Below, piece after piece: positions 34,413 through 43,768 of a stretch of 64,000 nucleotides of DNA. The DNA comes from JADJLQ01 sp031417835 (GTDB lineage: Bacteria; Bacteroidota; Bacteroidia; Chitinophagales; Saprospiraceae). Below the pieces are notes generated by a model. That model did not search any database and was not told the origin of the DNA. It worked only from the letters and a program-made list of their open reading frames with translations. The translations under genes were made by a program, and so were the position numbers. How positions within the stretch are numbered: position 1 is the stretch's first letter; each line of letters begins with the position of its first letter. The stretch covers positions 1 to 64,000 of the forward strand of contig JANOWJ010000165.1 of the NCBI GenBank assembly GCA_031417835.1, given 5' to 3'.

Positions 34413-36640
34413 TTTATTGCGATTTTATGTAATTGTACAATTCCATGTGCTGACTTGGTTCGCAATAGATAGAGTCCTTTAGTGAGATGTTCAATAGTTA
34501 ATTTAATTGTGTTCGACATTGATGATTGGCCCATTACTTTGATGCCGGACATGGTATATAGCTCGACTTGGTCTAACATTTGATCTGATTCCACGAAGAC
34601 AATATCCGTGCTGGGATTAGGAAAGATCCTAATTGGAGCCTCTTGGAGATGATTGACTGGAGTGATACCTGGCGTATACGTACCCGGCATATTATTATCT
34701 AACCAATTTAATCGGATAGCAAGCCAATTTTTCAATTGTTGCCCAGTAGCTGTAAATGTGGCAGGCTGAGGATCGACCTCCGGTGAACCAGTACTGTTTT
34801 TACCAAGGATATCCCATTTCTGATAGTGGCGAATTTGAGGCTCTGCTAAAGTTGTCTGAACAGAGTCAATATATCTGTTTAAAGAACTGTTACTTAAAAT
34901 AGTTTTTCTCAAATCTACATATCTGGTCTTTACACTATTTGCAAAATAAGGATCTTTAAGAAGTCGTGGCACCCATCCGGCAAATGCCGGCGAGTGATTA
35001 CAATCAATCGATTTATACGCCCAAGCTGAGCCATCGGTCACACCATAATAGCATTGCAAGGCGATATTGCCTTCCGGGATATTTTTATAAGCCCAATCAA
35101 AATCCCACGGAGGTCCGGAATATAATCGACCATCCTTACTATCAATATCTTTAAAATAGAATTTACTTTTTTTATACGCATCCACACTACGAGATACCTC
35201 CCCGAGTATAAAGTAATCTACAAAAGACGGCACATGCAGGTATGCTCTGTACCCGAGGGTTTTATCTGTAAAATTATTTCCATACAAAGCATTTTCCATG
35301 GCCCCGATATAGGCGCTCAGATATTTTTTTTGTGCTGCTGTGATGTCTTCGGTTTCGGGCTCTTCGTATATAAAAGAGACTTGTTGACTACCGGCCATAC
35401 CTTGTTCGGAATAATTGCTAAAAAATGATTCTTCATCATTGCCCCGATTATCATTTTTAATGATATAACCACCGCTGATGGCGTCCCCTGAAGTTGCGGT
35501 GAAATCAGGTTTAGTAATGTCAACCCGTTCATCATCCCGTTTTATTTTTTCGGTCAGGATATAGATGCCCTGATAGGCGCCATTTAAATAGACTTCGCAA
35601 TACTGCGTCCTAGGGGCATAATACCCCATAGATCTAAAGAGTTGATAGGTGAGGGCATTTCTCACCAGGGTTTTATCATTGTATGGGCTGATCAGCGCCC
35701 AATCATTTTCAGAAGGCATGTCAAGCAGTCTTACATTTCTACTTTCGCCCAGATCATTACGAGTCTCGATATTATAGCTTTTTTGAGGATATCCAGTGGA
35801 AGATGCTCCTCGGATCTCTATACCGATCGTCCCGTAATAGGCCTTAGCAGAATCGGTCAATAGGTTTTTCATAATGGGGCCATTATGAATAGCCCTCATA
35901 AATGCATTGATCTTTTTACCATTCGTTGGGATAGTTTGATTTACGGGTATAGTGATGGATATCAACGGTAAGGAACTGGCATCTATGGACTCGCCACGAG
36001 GAAGATTTAACAAGGTCGGGCTAGGCCTGTAATAGGTGCCATTATCCACCAATCCGAAGGATAGATAGGGTATGGCAGTCAAATCACTGGAACCCCTGGT
36101 AGCATTGTGCACTTGGATGGATAGAATATTGAGGCCCTGGATCAAACATTTGGACAGTAATGATTTGGATACTGTAAAATTTTCAATTTGTCCTCCAGTA
36201 TACAGCTTAGCTTCATGATCCATGCCGGCAGTATTATAGGGCGGGTAGCCTCCCAGTATGCCGGAGCGAGCGATTTCAAATCCATTGATATAAGCGACAA
36301 ATGCATCATCGTAATCAATACTTAGGATAGCCGCCGAAATCTTAGCAGTATCTACGATAGAAAATGATTTTCGGAGGTATACGGCGTAACATGAATCGAT
36401 GATTGTATTGTCATCCCCGTCCCCATAACCAAATCCACCTATACCCAATCTCCAATCGCGATCATCATATGCAGCTAGCCGCCAGAATGCATTGGGCTCT
36501 GAATTGCCAATCAAGTATTTCCAAGTATCATTGCTGAAGACTGCAGTCTCCCAATGATCCGTTTTTTGAGCGAATAGAGAAATTTTTAAACAAAGAATAA
36601 AAATCGTAAGGTAAAATGAATTAAAACGCGATAAGACCAT
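34409..36640 (-). CDS. CotH kinase family secreted protein with T9SS type A sorting domain
   Basis: 743 residues. A signal peptide (about 1-24, FYLTIFILCLKISLFAQ) leads to a beta-sandwich region (about 40-210; GGFGYGDGDDNT, SIDYDDAFVAYINGFEIA) and then the CotH kinase fold (about 225-600) with IEIRGASSTGYPQKSY, NDWALISPYNDKTLVRN, GVYILTEK-like YQGIYILTEKIKRDDERVD, and the DFDWAY acidic motif typical of the active site. CotH proteins are protein kinases of spore coats; in Bacteroidota they are secreted and of unknown target. The C-terminus (RIFPNPSTDIVFV, LYTMSGIKVMG, GLYLLRTK) is a type A T9SS sorting domain. Confidence 0.92.
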   Translation of the reverse strand: MVLSRFNSFYLTIFILCLKISLFAQKTDHWETAVFSNDTWKYLIGNSEPNAFWRLAAYDDRDWRLGIGGFGYGDGDDNTIIDSCYAVYLRKSFSIVDTAKISAAILSIDYDDAFVAYINGFEIARSGILGGYPPYNTAGMDHEAKLYTGGQIENFTVSKSLLSKCLIQGLNILSIQVHNATRGSSDLTAIPYLSFGLVDNGTYYRPSPTLLNLPRGESIDASSLPLISITIPVNQTIPTNGKKINAFMRAIHNGPIMKNLLTDSAKAYYGTIGIEIRGASSTGYPQKSYNIETRNDLGESRNVRLLDMPSENDWALISPYNDKTLVRNALTYQLFRSMGYYAPRTQYCEVYLNGAYQGIYILTEKIKRDDERVDITKPDFTATSGDAISGGYIIKNDNRGNDEESFFSNYSEQGMAGSQQVSFIYEEPETEDITAAQKKYLSAYIGAMENALYGNNFTDKTLGYRAYLHVPSFVDYFILGEVSRSVDAYKKSKFYFKDIDSKDGRLYSGPPWDFDWAYKNIPEGNIALQCYYGVTDGSAWAYKSIDCNHSPAFAGWVPRLLKDPYFANSVKTRYVDLRKTILSNSSLNRYIDSVQTTLAEPQIRHYQKWDILGKNSTGSPEVDPQPATFTATGQQLKNWLAIRLNWLDNNMPGTYTPGITPVNHLQEAPIRIFPNPSTDIVFVESDQMLDQVELYTMSGIKVMGQSSMSNTIKLTIEHLTKGLYLLRTKSAHGIVQLHKIAIN

Positions 36641-36757
36641 ATGGATTTTATTTTTACTTTGAAAAAGTGATATAGCTTAACACCATCTTAAAAATAAGAT
36701 ATTAAAGTGCATCGTAGTAAGTTGTGAGATAAAAACCAAAGGTTTTACATCGAAAAT

Positions 36758-37180
36758 TTATCCTACAAACCCGATTCGCTTATGGCTACCATCACAGAAT
36801 GGTTTGTTTTCGCTATGCCCGCATCGACAGAAAGAAGCCTTAGGTTTAAGGACTTCGGTGCCATCGGCTAGTTTCACCAGGATGGGTTGAATAATACGCA
36901 ATGGGCCATTTGGGATCACCATACTCTCTACAGGATCGCGATCGTCTACCTCGGGTGGCGGAACAGTACTGGCATCATTTGTCCTGAAGCTTAAAGCGCC
37001 TGATGGGCAAGCTTTAACTTGTGCGATTATCTTTTCAGATTCCGCAGCTGCTAGGTTGATCCATGGTCTCTTTCTTGGATCAAAAACTTTAGGCAGAGCA
37101 TGAAAACACAAGGCAGAGTGGATACATTTTTCAGGCTGCCATATGACCGTGATTTCACTATTGGAATATTCTTTTTGCAT
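36758..37180 (-). CDS. Divergent 4Fe-4S mono-cluster plus CDGSH iron-sulfur protein
   Basis: 140 residues. The N-terminal part (about 8-60) is a Fer4_19-type ferredoxin domain with WQPEKCIHSALCFHALP and a later KACPSGAL cysteine. The C-terminal part (about 100-137) is a CDGSH domain of form C-x-C-x(n)-PFCDGSH: SFCRCGHSENKPFCDGSHK, which binds a 2Fe-2S cluster through three Cys and one His. Electron transfer or cluster handling is the likely role. The fusion is common in bacteria and the gene is complete. Confidence 0.9.
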   Translation of the reverse strand: MQKEYSNSEITVIWQPEKCIHSALCFHALPKVFDPRKRPWINLAAAESEKIIAQVKACPSGALSFRTNDASTVPPPEVDDRDPVESMVIPNGPLRIIQPILVKLADGTEVLKPKASFCRCGHSENKPFCDGSHKRIGFVG

Positions 37181-37260
37181 GAAGATTAATTGTTAATGTG
37201 GATGAAAGTAAATTTACGATTTTTATGACAAATCTAATTTGAATAGCCTAGTGATATGGA

Positions 37261-38409
37261 TCATTTATTATCTATCGTGGAAGCAGTGCTAAATATTTTA
37301 TCAAATTGCCATGGGAACGCTTTCAGATTAGCATCCGTAGCAAGCAGCAATATGATATCATAACTTAATACTAAAGAATCGCGATTGGTCGAAGAGAGAT
37401 TGACTCCATGCCTTGCATTCCTATCCGAATTTTTAAGAAACAATTTGTTGTAATAAAGAAGATCAATTGCACTGAAATCATTATTTAAAATTTCGCAATC
37501 TGAAATTCCGAACCAATAACTATCAGCTACTATCAATACAGAGAGCTTTTTTACAAGGGTGTCAGAGAACATCAGTTCCCGTTCTCCCATTGGCATTGGA
37601 TTGGGCCTCTTGATTAGATTTAATGCAATACCAATATCTTCATCACGGGGATTGGGAGGATAAGACCAGCGTAAATTTTTGAATTTAATCCTTGGCAGCC
37701 GGACAGGTTGTAATAGATTGATCATGCCTAACATACTATCTGCCGCCAACGTGGCTCCAAACCTACTCCAATGTATGCCCGTCTTAGGAAATAATGGATA
37801 GGTACAGGTATCTCGCATCTGCTCAAACCACGCTTTAAAGTCAAGATATTTTATGCCCGAAATTGGTAATAGAGTTTTATAATCTTCATAATAAGTAGGA
37901 CCTATTTTTTTTAAATATTTGTCTGGAATATATTGATTTGAATAGCTGCCTTTACCCGGGGCTAGCATAACCAGCATGGTTTTGCCCATACTGGTCAATG
38001 TATCTTGAATAGCTTTTAGCCGATTGATTTTAAAGTCCAACGAATCTCGTCCCCCATAGTCTTGTCCAGTGTATGCATATATGTAGGATAGGTCAAATAA
38101 ATATCCCTCCTTGCCAACCACAGTCTCTTTTACATAGGATTTTGCGAAAAGGGTCCAAGCTATTTGATTACGCACCTTTATGAGCTTATTCCTAAATCCA
38201 ATATTCTCATTGATCCAGATTTCAGCCTGCTCTTGAAAGTCCCGATTAAATATAATTTTGAGTTGGAGTTCAGGTTTTGTCACAGGGATATGCCGACTAG
38301 ATACGACACCAGGGGGAAAGAAGTACAAAATTTTTCTAATAGCAGATGCCGACAACACGAGTAATATGCATCCGAATAGAAGTTTATATTTAGTTTGTGT
38401 GGTCTGCAT
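37261..38409 (-). CDS. AlgX/AlgJ-like SGNH acetyltransferase partner
   Basis: 382 residues. An N-terminal membrane anchor (LLFGCILLVLSASAIRKILYF) precedes an AlgX/AlgJ SGNH-type domain: the pattern RDFQEQAEIWINENIGFRNKL near the start, VGKEGYLFD, TMLVMLAPGKGSYSNQYIPDKY, and the catalytic GIHWSRFGA. AlgX-like proteins take acetyl groups from a membrane MBOAT protein and pass them to exopolysaccharide in the periplasm. Its start overlaps the stop of the MBOAT gene by one base (TAATG), so the two are translationally coupled. Confidence 0.85.
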   Translation of the reverse strand: MQTTQTKYKLLFGCILLVLSASAIRKILYFFPPGVVSSRHIPVTKPELQLKIIFNRDFQEQAEIWINENIGFRNKLIKVRNQIAWTLFAKSYVKETVVGKEGYLFDLSYIYAYTGQDYGGRDSLDFKINRLKAIQDTLTSMGKTMLVMLAPGKGSYSNQYIPDKYLKKIGPTYYEDYKTLLPISGIKYLDFKAWFEQMRDTCTYPLFPKTGIHWSRFGATLAADSMLGMINLLQPVRLPRIKFKNLRWSYPPNPRDEDIGIALNLIKRPNPMPMGERELMFSDTLVKKLSVLIVADSYWFGISDCEILNNDFSAIDLLYYNKLFLKNSDRNARHGVNLSSTNRDSLVLSYDIILLLATDANLKAFPWQFDKIFSTASTIDNK

Positions 38410-39833
38410 TAAAATCGAAAATAGATGAAAGGATTAAAACTGCTGCCGGTGACATAGGCTAAAGACAGGATATATAAGGCGAACATGGTGATCGTGAGCG
38501 CAACCATGCCTTTAAAACGTAGGTTGCCCTCATAAATAGTTTTTTGAATGTTGCGACCCAAGGTGTTGAAACAAAACCATGAAAAAAAGAGTGCAATGCT
38601 CATAAGGGCAATAATATCACGATCGACAGGTATATCATCAGAAAAGGCTCCGCTTCCAGACAGCACATGAAGATGAGTCAATAAGGTGGGTATAGATTCA
38701 ATTCTAAAAATGACCCACCCTACCGTAACGATACCAAACGTAACAAGTATTTTTATTCCTCTGGGAAAATGAACCATCCACTGAGATAAAAACTTTCTTT
38801 CGCAGATCATCCAAAGGCCATGATATAGACCCCAAAGCACAAAATTCCAAGCCGCCCCATGCCAAAGCCCGGATAATATAAAGACAAGCCAAAGGTTAAA
38901 AAAGGTGCGAGCGACTGAAAGCCTATTACCACCTAATGGTATGTATAAATAATTTTTCATCCAAGTGCCCAAACTGATGTGCCACTTTTGCCAAAAATCT
39001 GTGATGCTAGTCGCTAAATAAGGATTATTAAAATTTTCGGGGAGTTTGAAGCCGATCATTTTGCCCAATCCTAAGGCCATATCCGTGTATCCGGAAAAAT
39101 CAAAGTAAATCTGGAACGAATATGCCAGTGCAGCCATCCAAGCTGTGCTCGTCGTCAGCATGGCAGGGTCGACTGCATCTACACCTATCACAAAACTGCC
39201 TAGGCTATTGGCTATGAGTGTTTTTTTACCCAAGCCAATACAAAACCGATGAAAACCAGAAATTCGGTCTTGGTAGGTCTCGTTTTGAGATCTATCTTCG
39301 ATCTGGGCAGCTATCTCATGGTATCGCACAATAGGTCCGGCTATCAGCTTGGGAAACATGAGAATGTACACTAAATAGTCATTGAATTTTTTAAGTGGCG
39401 ACTGCACACCCCGATAGACATCCACTAGGTATGTAATGGTCTCAAATGTGTAGAAAGAAATACCAATGGGTAAGAAAAGATGGATCATAGGCAATTCATC
39501 GATCTTTAGCATTGATAAAAAAACATTGATATTGTTTAAGAAGAAAGGGGAATACTTTAAGAGGAATAATAAGCCAAGGTTGATGATCAATGAAACTGTC
39601 AAAAGGAGAGCTTTGCGTCGTCGCGTAGCGCTCTGATGAATCATTTTGGCTAAATGAAAATCGATAAAAGTAGTGACTAATAGCACGAAAATAAATCGTG
39701 GAGCACCCCAGCTATAAAATACGATGCTGGCTAGTAAGAGCGCGGTATTTTTATATTTGTGGGGACAACAATAATAGAGGATGAGAAAGCAGGGGAGAAA
39801 ATAGACTAAAAATAAACTGCTGCTAAAAACCAT
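38409..39833 (-). CDS. MBOAT family O-acyltransferase (AlgI-like)
   Basis: 474 residues, about ten transmembrane helices. The MBOAT signature is seen in FDFSGYTDMALGLGKMIGFKLP, in the AlgI-like FWQKWHISLGTWMKNYLYIPLGGNR, and around the catalytic His in LSGLWHGAAWNFVLWGLYHG. It moves acetyl groups from the cytoplasm across the inner membrane to an acceptor polysaccharide. With the AlgX-like gene it makes an O-acetylation module for a surface glycan; no polymerase genes are adjacent. Confidence 0.94.
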   Translation of the reverse strand: MVFSSSLFLVYFLPCFLILYYCCPHKYKNTALLLASIVFYSWGAPRFIFVLLVTTFIDFHLAKMIHQSATRRRKALLLTVSLIINLGLLFLLKYSPFFLNNINVFLSMLKIDELPMIHLFLPIGISFYTFETITYLVDVYRGVQSPLKKFNDYLVYILMFPKLIAGPIVRYHEIAAQIEDRSQNETYQDRISGFHRFCIGLGKKTLIANSLGSFVIGVDAVDPAMLTTSTAWMAALAYSFQIYFDFSGYTDMALGLGKMIGFKLPENFNNPYLATSITDFWQKWHISLGTWMKNYLYIPLGGNRLSVARTFFNLWLVFILSGLWHGAAWNFVLWGLYHGLWMICERKFLSQWMVHFPRGIKILVTFGIVTVGWVIFRIESIPTLLTHLHVLSGSGAFSDDIPVDRDIIALMSIALFFSWFCFNTLGRNIQKTIYEGNLRFKGMVALTITMFALYILSLAYVTGSSFNPFIYFRF

Positions 39834-39893
39834 CTTTTAGTGTAAAAACATCCCAGGACAATACCATGTAATATGTGTTGATGTATGAAATGC

Positions 39894-40955
39894 CTACAAG
39901 CCCATGATTCGGCGGTTAAAGGCATCATCCGCACCGGATCCTGCAAAATCATCAAACGCCCGCTCTGTCACTTTGATGATATGATCCTGAATGAATGATG
40001 CTCCCTCGCGTGCGCCTTGACCAGAATCTTTGATACAACACTCCCATTCCAGTACGGCCCAGCCTCTATACCCGTATTGGGCAAGTTTAGAGAAAATAGC
40101 CATAAAGTCTACTTGACCATCACCTAAAGAACGGAATCGACCTGCCCGGTCTACCCAATCTGCATATCCTCCATATACGCCGCTGCGACCGGTAGGATTG
40201 AGTTCAGCATCTTTGACATGAAACATTTTGATATAAGGATGATAGTGATCGATATATGCGAGATAGTCTAGATGTTGTAGTATAAAATGGCTTGGATCAT
40301 ATAGGATATTGCATCGGCTGTGATGGCCGGTAGCCTCCAGGAAACGTTCAAAACTAATGCCATCATGAAGATCTTCACCCGGGTGGATTTCGTAACATAG
40401 ATCGACGCCACACTGATCGAATTCGTGAAGTATAGGTAGCCACCGATGCGCCAATTCCTTAAAGGCAGCTTCAATCAAACCTTTAGGACGCTGAGGCCAG
40501 GGATAAACCGTATGCCATATCAAAGCACCGGAAAATGTAGCGTGCACTTTGAGACCTAGATTTTTGCTGGCATGAGCTGCATGCTTCAAAGTCTTAACCG
40601 CCCATGCTGTACGGGCTACTGGATTGCCTTTGACTGCATCTGGAGCAAAAGCGTCGAACAACTCATTATATGCCGGATTGACAGCCACTAGTTGACCTTG
40701 CAGATGAGTGGATAACTCTGTGATTTCAAGTCCGTGAGAGGCTATTTGCCCTTTGAGGTCATCACAATAGGTTTTGCTGGTTGCAGCTTTTTCAAGGTCT
40801 ATCAATCGTGCATCCCATGAGGGTATTTGGATGCCGAGGTAGCCAAGGTCTGCTACCCATTTGCAGATGCCATCCAATGAATTAAATGGTGCCTGATCGC
40901 CCATAAACTGGGCCAGAAATATCGCTGGGCCTTTGACGGTGGATAGTTTGGTCAT
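39894..40955 (-). CDS. Sugar phosphate isomerase/epimerase-like TIM-barrel protein
   Basis: 353 residues, xylose isomerase-like TIM barrel (AP_endonuc_2 family) without a signal peptide. Metal ligands can be read in order: CYEIHPGEDLHDG (Glu and His), ILYDPSHFILQ (Asp and His), MFHVKDAELNPTG (His) and VLEWECCIKD (Glu). The C-terminal part and the FRSLGDGQVDF strand resemble inosose dehydratase/IolE-type or keto-sugar epimerases. A sugar or inositol derivative substrate is inferred. Confidence 0.87.
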   Translation of the reverse strand: MTKLSTVKGPAIFLAQFMGDQAPFNSLDGICKWVADLGYLGIQIPSWDARLIDLEKAATSKTYCDDLKGQIASHGLEITELSTHLQGQLVAVNPAYNELFDAFAPDAVKGNPVARTAWAVKTLKHAAHASKNLGLKVHATFSGALIWHTVYPWPQRPKGLIEAAFKELAHRWLPILHEFDQCGVDLCYEIHPGEDLHDGISFERFLEATGHHSRCNILYDPSHFILQHLDYLAYIDHYHPYIKMFHVKDAELNPTGRSGVYGGYADWVDRAGRFRSLGDGQVDFMAIFSKLAQYGYRGWAVLEWECCIKDSGQGAREGASFIQDHIIKVTERAFDDFAGSGADDAFNRRIMGL

Positions 40956-41011
40956 CGCTTCTGATTAAAGTTTTTTAATAAATGTTTTGGAATGATAAAT
41001 TTAATCAATAC

Positions 41012-41725
41012 TTATTTATCAGCGGTGATGATGTATTGATATTCGAGTGATTGATCATCCACTACGATATTGCGATAGCCGGATTGATAAAGATATTCCT
41101 CAAGCATATCTGCATGGACCCGCTCTGCTTTTCGAGGGGCAATCTGCTCGGGTAGCCGTTTCATTTTAAAATCTACAATCACCAATTTGCCGTTGGTTCT
41201 TAATTTATTTCGCAGATTAGCCAAATACTTAACTTTACCAGAGATGTAGGCTATCGTATTGACGATCAGTATACCATCTACTTCCTCGGGATTGAGGTGC
41301 GGATCTTGAGGTTTGGCGAGTCGGGTTTTGATCAATGGTCTTACGAAGGTATCTATCTTGGTTTTTTCCGTCTCGATATACGCCAATGCAGATGGATCAA
41401 TATCGATCGCTATCACGGATGCGCCACGCTGCGCAAGCCAGAATGTAAAAAAGCCAGTGGGTCCTGCTCCGATATCGGCTATTCGAGTACCCTGCAAGAT
41501 TGAACCAAAAGATTGGAGAATAAGATCCGGTTTTTGCCAGGCCACGCGACTATTGGTGGGTATGGTTAATTGTGGTGCCTTTTTAGTCAAGCCTTCTGTA
41601 TCAGGTTCTGCAAAAGCCATCGTGTCAATATCAGGCACAGGCTGTGTAGTTGGTTTTAGACTTGTATCCTGTCGACATCCATACAGGACTAAGATGTATA
41701 TGATGAGTAGACTATATTTAAACAT
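41012..41725 (-). CDS. Class I SAM methyltransferase with lipoprotein signal peptide
   Basis: About 237 residues from the ATG at 41725 (a second ATG at 41734 adds three). The N-terminus YSLLIIYILVLYGC is a classical lipoprotein signal with Cys near 17. Yet the body is a Rossmann methyltransferase: motif I IADIGAGPTGFFTFWLAQ, motif II IAIDIDPSAL, motif IV VDGILIVNTIAYI. A SAM-dependent enzyme is not expected in the periplasm, so either the signal is an inner-membrane anchor or the protein has lost activity. A -7 box at 41736-41743 ends 1 bp before the ATG at 41734, which favours the start at 41725. Confidence 0.78.
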   Translation of the reverse strand: MFKYSLLIIYILVLYGCRQDTSLKPTTQPVPDIDTMAFAEPDTEGLTKKAPQLTIPTNSRVAWQKPDLILQSFGSILQGTRIADIGAGPTGFFTFWLAQRGASVIAIDIDPSALAYIETEKTKIDTFVRPLIKTRLAKPQDPHLNPEEVDGILIVNTIAYISGKVKYLANLRNKLRTNGKLVIVDFKMKRLPEQIAPRKAERVHADMLEEYLYQSGYRNIVVDDQSLEYQYIITADK

Positions 41726-41735
41726 GAGCGTCATT

Positions 41736-41743
41736 CAAAAGTA
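41736..41743 (-). promoter_or_regulatory. -7 promoter element of the lipoprotein methyltransferase
   Basis: The minus strand reads TACTTTTG, a TAnnTTTG match; the expected start of transcription is between the two candidate ATGs at 41734 and 41725. Confidence 0.5.
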
Positions 41744-41787
41744 CGGCTCGATAGCTGGACGAGGAAATCAATTATCACTTTTGTGTA

Positions 41788-42744
41788 TTACGGGTTGCCA
41801 ATATGGAATAAAGCATCACCCACATTGACCACCGGAGCATTATTATGACCTATAAGGTAGCCGCTTATCCTTGCTTTTACATATTCTATGCGCAGATTGT
41901 CAGGATCTGAGATCGTACCCAGTATCTCACCTTTAGTCACATAGACTCCTGAAGACCTACTCCACACAAAAATCCCGCTGTAAGAAGCGCGAATCCAGGT
42001 GTCTGCTTTGAGCGATATGACTTGGTGTGGATTGTGAATCTTTTCGTCAGATAATCCATAATGATTCATTACATTTTTGATGCCACTTATGGCTTTTTCT
42101 ATACTAAATCCATCAAATCGACCTGACTCGCCTCCTTCAAAGGCCAGATTGGGTATTTTGAGTTTACTGGCAAATTGCCTCAGCGAGTTGGGTTTTAGAG
42201 TAGATTCCAATAAAAAAGGCGCCGCAAATTGCTCCGCCAATTCTTGACTTTTTTCATCTTGCCTAGTATAGCGTACTTGAGGATAATTATATCGTTGTGC
42301 CCCTCCGGTATGAAAGTCTATCAAGACATCTACATGGGGCAATATGGTGCGGTACAAAATTTGAGCGATGCGCGACGCCATAGAGCCTTTGGCACTTCCC
42401 GGAAAACTTCTATTGACATCCTTACCTTCTGCTACATCCCGCGTAAAGTGAATAAACCCATAGACATTCAATAAAGGGATAGTGATCAAGGTGCCTTTAA
42501 TCAACTCTTTTGATTTGTAATACTGGCTTGCTCTGCGTACGATCTCGGTGCCATTGATTTCATCCCCGTGCATACCACCGATTAAAAGAACGGTAGGACC
42601 GGCTATGAGTGATTTATGGACGAAGACATGAATAAATATCTTGTTGCCTGAAGGCAAATGTCCCACTGGAAATCGAATCAATTTTTTTTCACCAGGTTCT
42701 ATGATTTCTTGATTGAGCACCAAGACTTTTCGCTCACTTGTCAT
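41788..42744 (-). CDS. Succinylglutamate desuccinylase/aspartoacylase family zinc hydrolase
   Basis: 318 residues. The zinc site is visible: GGMHGDEINGTEIV supplies His and Glu, and IDFHTGGAQRYNYPQVRY supplies the second His. The catalytic Glu is expected in LAFEGGESGRFD. A C-terminal beta domain (about 230-318) resembles the lipoyl-like barrel of related enzymes. The family removes acyl or amino-acid groups from amide bonds. Its start overlaps the 3' end of the rimK gene by 11 bp, so it should act on the same substrate as RimK, maybe removing added glutamates. Confidence 0.88.
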   Translation of the reverse strand: MTSERKVLVLNQEIIEPGEKKLIRFPVGHLPSGNKIFIHVFVHKSLIAGPTVLLIGGMHGDEINGTEIVRRASQYYKSKELIKGTLITIPLLNVYGFIHFTRDVAEGKDVNRSFPGSAKGSMASRIAQILYRTILPHVDVLIDFHTGGAQRYNYPQVRYTRQDEKSQELAEQFAAPFLLESTLKPNSLRQFASKLKIPNLAFEGGESGRFDGFSIEKAISGIKNVMNHYGLSDEKIHNPHQVISLKADTWIRASYSGIFVWSRSSGVYVTKGEILGTISDPDNLRIEYVKARISGYLIGHNNAPVVNVGDALFHIGNP

Positions 42745-43615
42745 AGGTAACTCGTTGTTCGATCATTTCAAAAATTTTATCAGAAATACTCACCTTGGTC
42801 GTTTGTTCTATGCCTTCGAGGCCTGGGGATGCATTTACTTCTAATATCAAAGGCCCACGCACCGATCTTAAGATATCAATACCGGCAACCTCCAGCTCCA
42901 GGAGCTTGGCGACTTCCGTGGATAAAGCTATCTCTTGCGGAGTCAATTTTATCATCTTAGCACTGGCGCCCTGGTGGAGATTAGACCTGAACTCCCCTTT
43001 TTTAGCCTGTCGCTTCATTGATCCTACTACGACATTATTCACCACGAGTACTCGGATATCACTGCCTTTAGCCTCTTGAATAAATTCTTGAATAATCACA
43101 GGTTCTTCCAAGCGTTGAAACGCTTCCAAAATATTTAACGCTTGATTTTTATCATTGGCTTTGACGACTCCCATTCCTTGAGTGCTTTTTAGTAATTTAA
43201 TGATCAAGGGGTATTTAAATTTTTTTAATACATCATCATTTTGCTCTGGGTTAAAATGCAGACATGCGTCCGGCACCTGGATGCCATGGGCAGAAAGATA
43301 TTGACTACAGCTCCATTTATTTCTTGCTTTCAACAGGGCTGCTGATCTCGTAGTAGAATAGATGCCAGCAGCCGAAAAGTGGTCGATGACAGACGCTCCA
43401 ATGTCAGTAGCCGTGGCACCAATGCGAGGGATGATCGCATCTAGTTTGGTCAATGGACGAGCTTGATAATACAATTTAGGTGTCCCCAGCGTGATGTGTT
43501 GTGCAAAATGAAACGGATCCAACACTAGTATTCGGTGCTTTTTTTTTCTACCCGATATGACTAGACTTTGAGTAGAGTATAAGCCGGGATTGCGTGAAAG
43601 TATACCGATGATCAT
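42734..43615 (-). CDS. rimK: RimK-type ATP-grasp amino-acid ligase
   Basis: 293 residues, slightly shorter than E. coli RimK (about 300). The N-terminal domain opens with IIGILSRNPGLYSTQSL. The ATP-grasp domain has YPLIIKLLKSTQGMGVVKA, PVIIQEFIQEAKGSDIRVLVV, and the metal-binding ILEVNASPGLEGIE. RimK adds glutamate residues to the C-terminus of ribosomal protein S6; relatives ligate glutamate to cofactors or peptides. It is cotranscribed with the aspartoacylase-like gene. The family call is firm; the substrate is inferred. Confidence 0.9.
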   Translation of the reverse strand: MIIGILSRNPGLYSTQSLVISGRKKKHRILVLDPFHFAQHITLGTPKLYYQARPLTKLDAIIPRIGATATDIGASVIDHFSAAGIYSTTRSAALLKARNKWSCSQYLSAHGIQVPDACLHFNPEQNDDVLKKFKYPLIIKLLKSTQGMGVVKANDKNQALNILEAFQRLEEPVIIQEFIQEAKGSDIRVLVVNNVVVGSMKRQAKKGEFRSNLHQGASAKMIKLTPQEIALSTEVAKLLELEVAGIDILRSVRGPLILEVNASPGLEGIEQTTKVSISDKIFEMIEQRVTYDK

Positions 43616-43756
43616 GCCATAAATGTAATAAAGTATTTGATTTTTAAATCTTGGGTTCCATAAGAGCGCAATGGTCTAGATTTGCAAGGTTAAATCAATG
43701 AATTAGCAGCTTACGCATTGCTTTGCCTCCATATTATGATTCCTGCGGTCATTCAT

Positions 43757-43764
43757 TATCTTTG
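43757..43764 (+). promoter_or_regulatory. -7 promoter element of the UMF1 transporter
   Basis: TATCTTTG fits TAnnTTTG and ends 4 bp before the ATG at 43769, predicting a leaderless transcript. Confidence 0.6.
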
Positions 43765-43768
43765 ATTT

